Source: Comamonas sp. SCN 67-35 (GTDB lineage: Bacteria; Pseudomonadota; Gammaproteobacteria; Burkholderiales; Burkholderiaceae_C). From it: a stretch of DNA of 64,000 nt. This document shows positions 37,369-47,741 of this stretch, piece after piece. The notes beneath the pieces are model-generated. The model had not been told where the DNA came from, ran no database searches, and saw only the letters and a program-made list of their open reading frames with translations. The position numbers were made by a program, and so were the translations under genes. The first letter of the stretch is position 1; every line of letters begins with the position of its first letter. The stretch spans positions 124,001 to 188,000 of the forward strand of contig MEFV01000007.1 of assembly GCA_001725255.1 (NCBI GenBank), in the 5' to 3' direction.

Positions 37369-37737
37369 TCAGCCCTGGGCCGTCTCGGCCTGGCCGGCCT
37401 TGCGTGCTTCCTCGCGCTCGACGGTCTTCATCATCGAGGACGGCGTGGTTTCAGCCTTGGCCTTTTGTACCGTGAGGTGACGCAGCACGGCATCGTTGAA
37501 CTTGAACGCATGCTCGAGCTCGGCCATCACCGCCTGATCAGCCTCGATGTTCAAGCACAGATAGTGCGCCTTGGCCAGCTTGCTGATCATGTAGGCCAGC
37601 TGGCGCCGACCCCAGTCTTCCACGCGGTGCACCTGGCCACCGCCTGCGGTGATCATGCCCTTGTAGCGCTCCAGCATGGCAGGCACCTGTTCGCTCTGGT
37701 CCGGGTGGATGAGCAAGACAATCTCGTAATGACGCAT
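37369..37737 (-). CDS. rpsF: 30S ribosomal protein S6
   Basis: 122 residues: [21 protein letters not shown] start, [13 protein letters not shown] centre, and an acidic/Ala tail. The ATG at 37737 has an excellent AAGGAGG ribosome-binding site five bases upstream, so the longer frame from 37788 is rejected. First gene of the ribosomal/primosome operon. S6 forms a complex with S18 encoded two genes on. The leader of about 75 bases may hold the S6:S18 autoregulatory structure known in other bacteria; I could not fold it. Confidence 0.98.
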   Translation of the reverse strand: MRHYEIVLLIHPDQSEQVPAMLERYKGMITAGGGQVHRVEDWGRRQLAYMISKLAKAHYLCLNIEADQAVMAELEHAFKFNDAVLRHLTVQKAKAETTPSSMMKTVEREEARKAGQAETAQG

Positions 37738-37819
37738 GAAACCTCCTTCTGGTTGAAGCCACCCGCTGCGTCTTGTCCGGCCCATCATGGTCCAGGCGGT
37801 GTGGCAAGGAAAACCGGCG

Positions 37820-37825
37820 ATTATA
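37820..37825 (-). promoter_or_regulatory. Candidate -10 element of the rpsF operon
   Basis: A perfect TATAAT on the minus strand lies 83 bases upstream of the rpsF ATG. No good -35 hexamer was found at 16-18 bases, so this is tentative. Confidence 0.4.
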
Positions 37826-37896
37826 GGATCGAACGCGTCAGACGTACACTACTTGGCTTGACTCCGCGCAACCGAACACCTTGCGGCGCCACCCGG

Positions 37897-37924
37897 CTTG
37901 AAACACCGGGCGCAGGCCCCAGAT
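37897..37924 (+). promoter_or_regulatory. Sigma-32-type heat-shock promoter of grpE
   Basis: CTTGAAA (37897-37903), a 13-base spacer and CCCCAGAT (37917-37924) match the RpoH consensus CTTGAAA / CCCCATNT with a single -10 mismatch. Transcription would start about 30 bases before the grpE ATG. Spacer length is identical to the clpB promoter. Confidence 0.78.
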
Positions 37925-37962
37925 ACAAAGTGTTTGCCGTCCGTCACAACAAATTTTCAGAC

Positions 37963-38514
37963 ATGCCCGACAACCACGCCTCCACCCCGCCGTCGGCCGA
38001 GCAGGCCGATGAAACGCTTCAGTCCACGATGACTGCCGATACCCTGGACGAGATCGCACGCCTGCAGGCCGAGTTGGCCGAACTCAAGACCAAGAGCGCC
38101 GAACTGGCCGACCAGTACCTGCGCGCCAAGGCCGAGGCTGAAAACGCGCGCCGCCGTGCCGAGGAAGACATCGCCAAGGCGCGCAAGTTCGGTATCGAAG
38201 CCTTCGCAGAAAACCTTCTCGCCGTCTGCGACAGCCTGGATGCCGCCCTGGCGCTCGAGAACGCCAACGCCGCGCAACTGCGCGAAGGCAGCACCGCCAC
38301 GCTGCGCCAGCTGACCTCGGCGCTGGAGCGCAACAAGGTGGTGGTGGTGAACCCGGGCGTGGGCGACAAGTTCGATCCGCACCAGCACCAGGCCATCAGC
38401 GTGGTGCCCTCGGAGCAGGAACCCAACACCATCGTGAACGTGCTGCAAAAGGGCTATCTGATCTTCGATCGCGTCCTGCGGCCGGCCCTCGTCACCGTCG
38501 CGGCACCCAGGTAA
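37963..38514 (+). CDS. grpE: Nucleotide exchange factor GrpE
   Basis: 183 residues. A long N-terminal coiled coil (about 45-100, [20 protein letters not shown]) precedes the beta domain with [16 protein letters not shown] and the C-terminal [16 protein letters not shown] signature. GrpE opens DnaK for ADP release. The ATG at 37963 (MPDNHAS) follows the heat-shock promoter; the frame extending upstream from 37150 overlaps rpsF antisense and is not coding. It heads the grpE-dnaK-dnaJ set, with 94 bases to dnaK. Confidence 0.96.
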   Translation: MPDNHASTPPSAEQADETLQSTMTADTLDEIARLQAELAELKTKSAELADQYLRAKAEAENARRRAEEDIAKARKFGIEAFAENLLAVCDSLDAALALENANAAQLREGSTATLRQLTSALERNKVVVVNPGVGDKFDPHQHQAISVVPSEQEPNTIVNVLQKGYLIFDRVLRPALVTVAAPR

Positions 38515-38608
38515 TGCCTGCTCTGGGCGGCGCTCACTTGAAAGCAGCGAGGGCAACCACACCTCAGAACCATCGCACTTTCAATCATTTTTGAATCCGG
38601 AGAACAAC

Positions 38609-40561
<1,953 letters not shown>

Positions 40562-40581
40562 GCGGCAGCACACAAAATACG

Positions 40582-40613
40582 GGGCGGCAGGCGCGGATGC
40601 CTTGCCGCCCTTT
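40582..40613 (+). terminator. Hairpin between dnaK and dnaJ (terminator or attenuator)
   Basis: GGGCGGCAGGC and GCCTTGCCGCCC with a six-base loop, followed by TTTG. It lies 20 bases after dnaK and 70 bases before dnaJ, so it may reduce dnaJ expression relative to dnaK. Confidence 0.6.
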
Positions 40614-40680
40614 GCGCTGATGGCGAGCAGCCCGCCGACCATCGATGTCTGGCGCCACAGCCAATTGAGAACCTGAGCCC

Positions 40681-41826
40681 ATGGCCAATAAACGCGACTA
40701 CTACGAAGTCCTGGGCGTTCCGAAGAACGCCAGCGAGGACGAGATCAAGAAGGCTTATCGCAAGCTGGCGATGAAGTACCACCCCGACCGCAATCAGGGG
40801 GATGCGGCCAAGGCCGCCGAGGAAAAATTCAAGGAGGCCAAGGAAGCCTACGAGATGCTTTCCGACGCGCAAAAGCGCGCTGCCTACGATCAGTACGGCC
40901 ACGCCGGCGTCGACCCGAACCTGCGTGGCGGCATGGGTGGGGCGGAAGGCTTCGGCGGCGGTTTCGCCGAGGCCTTCGGCGACATCTTCGGCGACATGTT
41001 CGGCGGCCAGCGCGGCGGGGCTCGCGGCGGGCGGCAGGTGTATCGCGGCAGCGATCTGTCCTACGCGATGGAAATCACGCTCGAAGAAGCAGCCAACGGC
41101 AAGGACGCGCAGATCCGCATTCCCAGCTGGGACAACTGCGATACCTGCCACGGCAGCGGCGCCAAGCCCGGCACCAGCCCCAAGACCTGCGGCACCTGCA
41201 ATGGCTCGGGCGTGGTGCAGATGCGCCAGGGCTTTTTCAGCGTGCAGCAAACCTGCCCGCACTGCCGCGGCACGGGCAAAATCATCACCGAGCCCTGCAT
41301 CAACTGCCACGGCCAGGGCAAGGTCAAACGCCAGAAGACGCTGGAGGTGAAGATCCCCGCGGGCATCGACGACGGCATGCGTATCCGCAGCACCGGCAAT
41401 GGCGAGCCGGGCACCAACGGCGGCCCGCCCGGCGACCTCTACATCGAGATCCGCACCAAAAAGCACGACATCTTCGAGCGCGACGGCGACGACCTGCACT
41501 GTGAGGTGCCGGTGAGCTTCATCACCGCCGCGCTCGGCGGAGAGATCGAGGTGCCGACGCTGGCCGGCAAGGCCGCGATCGACATTCCCGAAGGCACACA
41601 GGCGGGCAAGCAGTTTCGCCTGCGCGGCAAGGGCATCAAGGGCATACGCGCGAGCTACCCGGGCGATCTGTACTGCCACATCGTGGTCGAGACACCGGTC
41701 AAGCTGACCGAATACCAGCGCAAGCTCCTGCGCGATCTGGAAGAGTCGCTCAAAAAGGGCGGCGCCAAGCACTCGCCCTCGACCGAGAGCTGGACCGAGC
41801 GGCTCAAGCGCAGCTTCTTCAACTGA
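40681..41826 (+). CDS. dnaJ: Chaperone DnaJ (Hsp40)
   Basis: 381 residues: J-domain (1-70) with the HPD motif in [10 protein letters not shown], a Gly/Phe-rich region, the zinc domain with four CxxCxGxG repeats ([32 protein letters not shown]), and a C-terminal substrate domain. It is a class A J-protein that stimulates DnaK ATPase. The ATG at 40681 is the family start, [13 protein letters not shown]. It converges with the ABC ATPase gene after a hairpin. Confidence 0.98.
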   Translation: MANKRDYYEVLGVPKNASEDEIKKAYRKLAMKYHPDRNQGDAAKAAEEKFKEAKEAYEMLSDAQKRAAYDQYGHAGVDPNLRGGMGGAEGFGGGFAEAFGDIFGDMFGGQRGGARGGRQVYRGSDLSYAMEITLEEAANGKDAQIRIPSWDNCDTCHGSGAKPGTSPKTCGTCNGSGVVQMRQGFFSVQQTCPHCRGTGKIITEPCINCHGQGKVKRQKTLEVKIPAGIDDGMRIRSTGNGEPGTNGGPPGDLYIEIRTKKHDIFERDGDDLHCEVPVSFITAALGGEIEVPTLAGKAAIDIPEGTQAGKQFRLRGKGIKGIRASYPGDLYCHIVVETPVKLTEYQRKLLRDLEESLKKGGAKHSPSTESWTERLKRSFFN

Positions 41827-41836
41827 GGCCCATGAG

Positions 41837-41866
41837 GGCGGTGGCGCTCCTGCGCGCCACCGCCTT
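41837..41866. terminator. Hairpin between convergent dnaJ and ABC ATPase genes
   Basis: A 10-bp stem GGCGGTGGCG / CGCCACCGCC with an eight-base loop fills the short gap between the two stop codons. The T-tracts are poor, so termination may be partial. Confidence 0.5.
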
Positions 41867-42645
41867 CACAGCATGTGATCGAGGAAGGCCCGGGCGCGCT
41901 CGTGTCCCGGGTCGGCGAAGAATTCCTTTGCGGGCTTGATCACCAGCAGTTCGCCTTCGTCCATGAAGGCGACGGTGTGCGCCACCTCGCGCGCAAAGCC
42001 CATCTCATGCGTCACGACCAGCATGGTCATGCGCTCCTCGGCCAGCTCGCGCATGGTGCGCAGCACCTCGCCGGTCAGCTCCGGGTCGAGCGCCGAGGTC
42101 GGCTCGTCGAACAGCATGATCTCAGGCTCCATGCACAACGCCCGGGCGATGGCCACACGCTGCTTCTGCCCGCCCGAGAGGCGTGCCGGATAGCTGTCAC
42201 GCTTGGCCGACAGCCCCACCTTGGCCAGCAGCGCCTCGGCGCGCTCGACCGCGCGCCGGCGCTCCAGCCCAGCGACCACCATCGGCGCCTCGATGAGGTT
42301 TTCCAGCACCGTCAGATGCGGGAACAGGTTGAAGTGCTGAAACACCATGCCGCTCTTGCGGCACAGGCGCCGCGCCTCGGCCTCCGGCGCGTAGCGGCAA
42401 TGACCCCGCGCATCGGTGCTTGCGAGAACTTCCCCGCCAATGCGGATTTCACCCGCGTCGATGGTTTCCAGCTGATTCAGGCAGCGCAAAAAAGTGCTCT
42501 TGCCCGAGCCCGAAGGACCGATCAGCGCCACGACCTCGCCGCGCGAAACCGACAGCGAGACGCCGCGCAGCACCTCGTTGCTGCCGAAGCGCTTCCTGAC
42601 GCCGATCGCCTCGATCATCGGCGCTTCACTGGTCATAGCGGGCAT
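41866..42645 (-). CDS. Polar amino acid ABC transporter, ATP-binding protein
   Basis: 259 residues of the GlnQ/HisP family. Walker A GPSGSGKS, Q-loop VFQHFNLFPHLTV, ABC signature LSGGQKQRV, Walker B IMLFDEPTSALDP and the switch His in VTHEMGFA are all intact. It powers amino acid uptake with the permease whose 3' end it overlaps by 20 bases. Starts at 42636 (MTSEAP) or 42618 (MIEAIG) are also possible; no ribosome-binding site clearly decides. The cognate binding protein is encoded at 43454-44263. Confidence 0.92.
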   Translation of the reverse strand: MPAMTSEAPMIEAIGVRKRFGSNEVLRGVSLSVSRGEVVALIGPSGSGKSTFLRCLNQLETIDAGEIRIGGEVLASTDARGHCRYAPEAEARRLCRKSGMVFQHFNLFPHLTVLENLIEAPMVVAGLERRRAVERAEALLAKVGLSAKRDSYPARLSGGQKQRVAIARALCMEPEIMLFDEPTSALDPELTGEVLRTMRELAEERMTMLVVTHEMGFAREVAHTVAFMDEGELLVIKPAKEFFADPGHERARAFLDHML

Positions 42646-43279
42646 GGTGGCGTTCCAGACGCTGGAAGCCCCAGGTGAGCACCAGCGTCATGATGAGGTA
42701 GAAGGCGGCCGCCACGATGAAGGGCGACGTGGTGAAGTCGCGCTGCACGATGCCGCGCGCAGCGCGCAGCAGGTCGTTGAGCGCCAGCACGTAGATGAGC
42801 GAGGTGTCCTTGACCAGCGTGATGGTCTCGTTGGACAGCGGCGGCAGGATGTTGCGCACCATCTGCGGCAGCACGATGCGGCGCATGGTCTGGCGATAGT
42901 TCATTCCCAGCACGCGCGCCGCCTCGTACTGGCCACGATCGACCGAGAGAATGCCGGCCCGGAAAATTTCCGCGAAGTAGGCGGCGTAGTTGAGCGTGAA
43001 CGCCACCACGGCCGACGGAAAATCCGGCAGCCGAACGCCAATCACGGGCACGAAGGGCAGCGCGAAATAGATGAACAGCATCTGCAGCATCAGCGGCGTG
43101 CCGCGCATCAGCCAGATGTAGCCATTGACCGCCGTCGAGAGCGCGCGCAGGTGCGACACGCGCGCCAGCGCCAGCAGCAGCCCCAGCGGCAGCGCCAGCG
43201 CCACCGTGATGAAGAACAGCTTCAGCGTGACCAGCGCACCCTGCGCCAGCGGCCCCAGGAGGGAGAAAAAATAATCCAT
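42626..43279 (-). CDS. Polar amino acid ABC transporter, permease
   Basis: 217 residues, five or so membrane segments, HisM/GlnP family. The HEAT-like start LGPLAQGALVTLKLFFITVALALPLGL and the EAA loop (EAARVLGMNYRQTMRRIVLPQ) that contacts the ATPase are clear. The translocation partner protein is single, implying a homodimeric pore. It lies between the ATP-binding gene (overlapping) and the binding-protein gene, 174 bases away. Confidence 0.92.
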   Translation of the reverse strand: MDYFFSLLGPLAQGALVTLKLFFITVALALPLGLLLALARVSHLRALSTAVNGYIWLMRGTPLMLQMLFIYFALPFVPVIGVRLPDFPSAVVAFTLNYAAYFAEIFRAGILSVDRGQYEAARVLGMNYRQTMRRIVLPQMVRNILPPLSNETITLVKDTSLIYVLALNDLLRAARGIVQRDFTTSPFIVAAAFYLIMTLVLTWGFQRLERHHARYDQ

Positions 43280-43370
43280 AGGGCATCATCAGTTCAGTGT
43301 TTCACAGCCCTACCCACTGCAACGGACGCGCCCCAGGCCAGGGACGCCGCGCAAGGGCCGCCCCGCCGCG

Positions 43371-43445
43371 CTGGCGTCGTCCCCCTTCCCGAAGGGCGCA
43401 GCCATTTGAGAGAAGGGGGAAGGCGCGCAGCGCCTCAGGGGGTTG
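43371..43445. repeat. Intergenic hairpin-rich repeat-like element in the ABC operon
   Basis: CCCCCTTC at 43381-43388 pairs with GAAGGGGG at 43412-43419, and GGCGC / GCGCC follow as a second small hairpin. From memory this wording (CCTTCCC...GGCTGCGCCC... reversed) recurs between genes in Comamonadaceae. That identity was not checked here. It may lower permease expression relative to the binding protein. Confidence 0.45.
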
Positions 43446-43453
43446 TTCCAAAT

Positions 43454-44263
43454 TTACTTGACGATGTTCTTGCCAAACCACTGCTCGGAGATCTTCGCGG
43501 CCGCGCCGTCCGTCTTCATGTCGGTCAGCACCTTGTCGAGCTTGCCCAGCAGCTCGGCGTCGTCCTTGCGCAGGCCCACGCCATATTCCTCGGTGCCGAA
43601 GTTGTCGTCGAGCACCGCGTACTGGTCGGGCTTCTTGGCCACGTAGTAGCGGCCCACCACTTCATCGACCACCACCGCCTGCAGGCGCCCCGCGCTCAGG
43701 TCCATCAGCGCCGTCACGTTGTCGCCGAAGGTCTTGAACTCCTTGAACGACTTGAAGACGGCTTCGTCCTTCTTCACCGCGTCCACGGCACTCGAACCTT
43801 CCTGCGCGCCCACGACCTTGCCCGCCAGGTCCGCCTTGGTCTTGATCGCGGAATCGGCCGGCACCACGATGATCTGGTGGTTTTCCATGTAGGGTGCGGT
43901 GAAGGCGATGTTCTGCTTGCGCTCCTCGGTGATCGTCAGGCCGTTCCAGAGCACGTCCACGCGCTTGCCGGAAAGCTCGGCCTCCTTCGCGCTCCAGTCG
44001 ATCGGCTTGAAATCGACCTGCAGCCCCAGGCGCTTGCTCGCCTCCTTGGCCATGTCGATGTCGAAGCCCACCAGTTCGTTCTTCTCGTCACGGAAACCCA
44101 TGGGCGGGAAGTTGTCGTCCAGGCCCACCACGATCTTCGTGATGGCCGCGGGTGCGGGAGCAGCGGGCGCGGCTGCGGGTGCGGGCGCGGCGCTCTCTTG
44201 TTTGGAGCAGCCCGCAAGGACCACACCCAGGCTCAGCAAGGCGACGGCGGCAAAATTCTTCAT
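43454..44263 (-). CDS. Polar amino acid ABC transporter, periplasmic substrate-binding lipoprotein
   Basis: 269 residues. A lipoprotein signal peptide ends at LAGC (Cys19), followed by an Ala/Pro-rich linker (about 24-40) and the type 2 periplasmic binding fold: VVGLDDNFPPMGFRDEKNELVGFDIDMA, in pattern, is the amino-acid-binding signature. FTAPYMENHQIIVV and GAQEGSSAVDAV line the cleft. It captures a polar amino acid and delivers it to the permease encoded downstream. The amino acid is not determined; the family includes cystine, glutamine and arginine binders. Confidence 0.93.
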   Translation of the reverse strand: MKNFAAVALLSLGVVLAGCSKQESAAPAPAAAPAAPAPAAITKIVVGLDDNFPPMGFRDEKNELVGFDIDMAKEASKRLGLQVDFKPIDWSAKEAELSGKRVDVLWNGLTITEERKQNIAFTAPYMENHQIIVVPADSAIKTKADLAGKVVGAQEGSSAVDAVKKDEAVFKSFKEFKTFGDNVTALMDLSAGRLQAVVVDEVVGRYYVAKKPDQYAVLDDNFGTEEYGVGLRKDDAELLGKLDKVLTDMKTDGAAAKISEQWFGKNIVK

Positions 44264-44350
44264 GTCAGATGATCCTCGACAAAACAGGGGTTTGCACCGG
44301 AAGGTCCGGCAAAGCTTTGTATTGTCCCATTGATCCCGCCACCTCCCGGA

Positions 44351-45220
44351 TCAGGCGGGCTCCACCCCGAAACGCGGGCCCAGCGCGGACGTCAGGCCGA
44401 ATTCGTCCAGGATGGCCCTGAGCCTTTCGCCCGCGCTGCGTCTTTTCTGCCCGGTGTAGCGCGCGACGATCAGCTCGTTCTTCAGGCTGTGCTCCCAGCC
44501 GACGAGTTCGGTCACCGTCACCTGGTAGCCGCTCGCCTCCAGCCTCAGGCAGCGCAGCACGTTGGTGATCTGGCTGCCCATCTCGCGCGTATGGATGGGG
44601 TGGCGCCAGAGCTCGGCCAGCGGCGTGCGCGACAGGTTCAGCGCCTTGTTGCGGCGCAAGCCCGCCGCCACCTCGGCCTGGCAGCAGGGAACGAGCACCA
44701 TGAAACGCGCCTCTTTGGCCAGGCCGAAGTCGATGGCATCGTCGGTGGCGGTGTCGCAGGCGTGCAGCGCGGTGACGATGTCAAAGCGCTCGGGCAGGTC
44801 GGCCTGCACGGCATCGGCCACTGCCATGTCGAGAAAGCGCATGCGCTCGAAACCCAGGCGCGCCGCGAGTTCGCGCGAACGCCGCACCAGATCGGCGCGC
44901 CACTCGATACCGACGACCTCGCCACGGCCGAGCGGCTTGAAGAACAGGTCGTACAGGATGAAGCCCAGATAGGACTTGCCCGCGCCATGGTCCGCCAGCA
45001 GCGGCGCGTGACCGTCCTGCGCCAGCTCCTGCAGCAGCGGTTCGATGAACTGGTACAGGTGATAGACCTGCTTGAGCTTGCGTCGTGAGTCCTGATTCAT
45101 CAGTGCATCGCGCGTGAGGATGTGCAGCTCCTGCAGCAACGCCACGGACTGTCCCGGGCGCAGCTCGGCCAGAACCGCCGCGCGGGCGTCCTCCATGCTT
45201 GAATGATGTCGCTTGTTCAT
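44351..45220 (-). CDS. SAM-dependent methyltransferase
   Basis: 289 residues. The AdoMet motif I is atypical: LLADHGAGKSYLGFILYDLFF, with GAGKSYL reminiscent of the Methyltransf_32 (TRMT13/GSTCD-like) family. GEVVGIEWRADLV and ALHACDTATDDAI with VPCCQAEV further match that family. The substrate is unknown, possibly an RNA. The ATG at 45220 (MNKRHH) is favoured over one 15 bases upstream. A 60-base gap separates it from the upstream MFS gene on the same strand. Confidence 0.8.
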   Translation of the reverse strand: MNKRHHSSMEDARAAVLAELRPGQSVALLQELHILTRDALMNQDSRRKLKQVYHLYQFIEPLLQELAQDGHAPLLADHGAGKSYLGFILYDLFFKPLGRGEVVGIEWRADLVRRSRELAARLGFERMRFLDMAVADAVQADLPERFDIVTALHACDTATDDAIDFGLAKEARFMVLVPCCQAEVAAGLRRNKALNLSRTPLAELWRHPIHTREMGSQITNVLRCLRLEASGYQVTVTELVGWEHSLKNELIVARYTGQKRRSAGERLRAILDEFGLTSALGPRFGVEPA

Positions 45221-45280
45221 CTGCCATCCTTGCACGCCCGGGCGGATCGCTGCCCGCAGGCAGCGGGGCGGCTCCCCACG

Positions 45281-46510
45281 CTATTTTGCGGCTGCATCAC
45301 CGCGCCGATGCAAGGCACCCCCTGCCAGGCGCCGGCTCATCCGCCACGCCAGGCCCATGCCCAAGGCGCTGCACAGTCCCAGCAACACCCAGGACCACTG
45401 CCACGTGCCCAGCCGGCTCGCCATCCATGCCACCGCCGGCGGTCCGCTGAACTGGCCGATGGCCGACCACTGCATCATCCAGCCTATCGTCGTCGAGACG
45501 GTCTGCTCGCTCGGTGCCAGACGCGGCGCCAGCCCGAACAGCCCCCCGGGAATCAGGCCGCCGAACAGCGAGAACAGCACCGCGCCCAGGTAGCGCAGCA
45601 TCGGCAGATCCTGCGTGGTCGCGCCAAAGGCCATGAAGGTGCCCACGGCCATGGCGGCAAAGCCTCCCCAAAGCACGGCCCGTGGCGCGACGCCGTGCGC
45701 CAGCAGATGGCCCGCGACGATATTGCCGATCATGTTGACCGCCGCGACGACCGCCGTCAGCACCGCGCCCAGCATGCCGCCCCAGCCCATCGCGTCGTAG
45801 AGCGCGGGAAGAAAGCCGATGACGGCCAGCCATTGCGCCGAATAGCTTGCAAAAATCAGCGCGATCAGCCACACGCCGCCCGAACTCAGCGTTTGCATCA
45901 AGCGTTCGCGCCAGCCGGCGCGGGCAGCGCCCGACGCGGGGTGGGCCGCATCCGCTGGCACGGCCCAGGCCAGCCAGATCATCATCACCGTGGACACGCC
46001 GGCAATCAGCCACCACCAGCCCTGCCAGCCCGCCACGCCCATCACCGCCGGTCCCACGAGCAGGGCCAGTGCCGTGCCGAACGGCATGAAGCTGCCCCAG
46101 TACCCCAGCATGTGCGTGAGCCGCTCTGGCGGCACGCAGCGCCGGATCAGGCTGGGCGCGGGCACGGTGGTCATGAGAAAACCCAGCCCCTCCACCGCCC
46201 GCAGGATCAGGAGCGTGGTGACGTCGCCGGCCAGCCCACCCGCGACTCCGGCACCCGAGAGCAATGCCAAACCCACCAGCATGCTGCGCCGCAGCCCGAA
46301 GCCGTCGGCTACGAGCCCGGCCACGATGCCCAGGCCCATCCCCGCCAGTTGCACCAGCGACAGCAGGAAACCCGCCTGCACCAGCGTGATGCCCAGCTCG
46401 CGCTGCAGGACCGGAATGGCCGGGGGCAGCTTGGCAATGTGCAGCGCTGCGGCCACCCCGGCGAGCAACACGATCCAGGCACCCTGGGTGCGCCGTGCCT
46501 GGGCAGTCAT
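45281..46510 (-). CDS. MFS transporter (CynX/NimT-like)
   Basis: 409 residues, twelve predicted membrane segments and the typical MFS loop after helix 2 (GLVADGFGLRRSM). It overlaps the dgt stop codon by four bases (ATGA), so it is translated from the same mRNA. The fold resembles the CynX/NimT group of cyanate or nitroimidazole exporters, but no substrate can be assigned. The upstream frame to 46810 runs inside dgt and is rejected. Confidence 0.85.
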   Translation of the reverse strand: MTAQARRTQGAWIVLLAGVAAALHIAKLPPAIPVLQRELGITLVQAGFLLSLVQLAGMGLGIVAGLVADGFGLRRSMLVGLALLSGAGVAGGLAGDVTTLLILRAVEGLGFLMTTVPAPSLIRRCVPPERLTHMLGYWGSFMPFGTALALLVGPAVMGVAGWQGWWWLIAGVSTVMMIWLAWAVPADAAHPASGAARAGWRERLMQTLSSGGVWLIALIFASYSAQWLAVIGFLPALYDAMGWGGMLGAVLTAVVAAVNMIGNIVAGHLLAHGVAPRAVLWGGFAAMAVGTFMAFGATTQDLPMLRYLGAVLFSLFGGLIPGGLFGLAPRLAPSEQTVSTTIGWMMQWSAIGQFSGPPAVAWMASRLGTWQWSWVLLGLCSALGMGLAWRMSRRLAGGALHRRGDAAAK

Positions 46511-47679
46511 CGCGCGAGCAACCGCTGTCCCGTGAGGCGCTCGTGCTCGTGCAGCGCAAACCGGTCCGTCATGCCGGCAATGAAATCCGCGATCGCGCGC
46601 ATGCGCTGCGCCAGGGAGCCCGCGGCACGTACGCGCGCCGCACGGCTGCCGGGCAACTGCCCGTGATCGGCACCGTAGATCGCGAACAGCTCGCGCACGA
46701 CCCGCTGCGCCGCATCCATGGTGCGCGCCACCCGCGGATGGCGGTACAGGTCGTGCAGCAGAAATTGCTGCAACTGCGTCGTATCCGCCTGCATGCCCAC
46801 GGAAAAGCACACCAGGGGCGGCAACCCGCGCACCGCATCCACGTCCTCCGGACGGGCACGGCCGATGGCCGCACGCGTCGTGTCCACCACGTCGTACACC
46901 TGCTCGCTGAGCATGCGGCGTATCGTCTCGTAGAGCAGCCGGCGGCTCTCATGTTCCGTCGCAAGCATCGGGTAGTCGGACTTGACCCGGGAGATGTGGC
47001 GCCGCACGAGCGCGACATCTTCGAGCTGCTCCAGCCTGATCAGTCCTGAGCGCACACCGTCGTCCACGTCGTGCGCGCTGTAGGCAATCGCATCGACCAG
47101 GTTGCACAGCTGCGCCTCCAGGCTGGGCTGGCGCCCCAGCAGAAAACGCGCGCCAACGCCGCCCGGCTCGCGCGCCTCGAGCCATTCGGCATTGCGCCGG
47201 GAACAGTGCTTGAGTATGCCCTCGCGTGTTTCAAACGTGAGATTGAGCCCGTCGTGCGCCGGGTAGCGATGCTCAAGCACATCGACCATGCGCAGACTCT
47301 GCAGGTTGTGCTCGAACCCGCCCCACTCGCGCATGCAGTCGTTCAACGCCTCCTGCCCCGCATGGCCAAACGGCGTGTGCCCGAGGTCGTGCGCCAGGCA
47401 GATCGCCTCCACCAGATCCTCGCTCAGCCCGAGCGAGCGTGCAATCGAGCGCCCGAGCTGCGCCACCTCCAGCGAGTGCGTGAGCCGTGTGCGAAACAGA
47501 TCGCCTTCGTGGTTCACGAACACCTGTGTCTTGTATTCGAGCCGGCGGAATGCCGACGAATGCACGATGCGATCGCGGTCGCGCTGGTAGTCGCTGCGCG
47601 TCGGATCGGGCGAGACAGGGTAACGCCGCCCTCGCGTGCGGTCCGGGTTGCAGGCGTAGGCAGCCAATTCGGACTTCAT
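46507..47679 (-). CDS. dgt: Deoxyguanosinetriphosphate triphosphohydrolase-like protein (HD domain)
   Basis: 390 residues. HD-domain ligands are visible in THSLEVAQLGR and AHDLGHTPFGH, followed by EALNDCMREWGGFEHN and DAIAYSAHDVDDG. The family cleaves dNTPs to deoxynucleoside and triphosphate and helps balance nucleotide pools. This is the type 2 subfamily of about 380-400 residues, shorter than E. coli Dgt. The ATG at 47679 is preferred over a TTG six bases earlier. It follows aroB after a palindromic repeat and precedes the MFS gene with a four-base overlap. Confidence 0.9.
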   Translation of the reverse strand: MKSELAAYACNPDRTRGRRYPVSPDPTRSDYQRDRDRIVHSSAFRRLEYKTQVFVNHEGDLFRTRLTHSLEVAQLGRSIARSLGLSEDLVEAICLAHDLGHTPFGHAGQEALNDCMREWGGFEHNLQSLRMVDVLEHRYPAHDGLNLTFETREGILKHCSRRNAEWLEAREPGGVGARFLLGRQPSLEAQLCNLVDAIAYSAHDVDDGVRSGLIRLEQLEDVALVRRHISRVKSDYPMLATEHESRRLLYETIRRMLSEQVYDVVDTTRAAIGRARPEDVDAVRGLPPLVCFSVGMQADTTQLQQFLLHDLYRHPRVARTMDAAQRVVRELFAIYGADHGQLPGSRAARVRAAGSLAQRMRAIADFIAGMTDRFALHEHERLTGQRLLAR

Positions 47680-47681
47680 GG

Positions 47682-47733
47682 TCAAATTCGGTTCAAACGC
47701 AGGCTGGTCAAGCGCTGACAGCTATCGAACGGA
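47682..47733. repeat. Intergenic palindromic repeat, copy 4 (aroB/dgt), degenerate
   Basis: The right arm TCAAGCGCTGACAGCTAT is close to the other copies. The left arm has decayed. It fills most of the aroB-dgt gap. Confidence 0.4.
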
Positions 47734-47741
47734 TAGTCCGA

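Noticed and set aside
38537..38570. A CTTGAAA upstream of dnaK as a second heat-shock promoter
   Set aside because: No matching CCCCAT-type -10 at 11-16 bases; the grpE promoter can serve the whole set.
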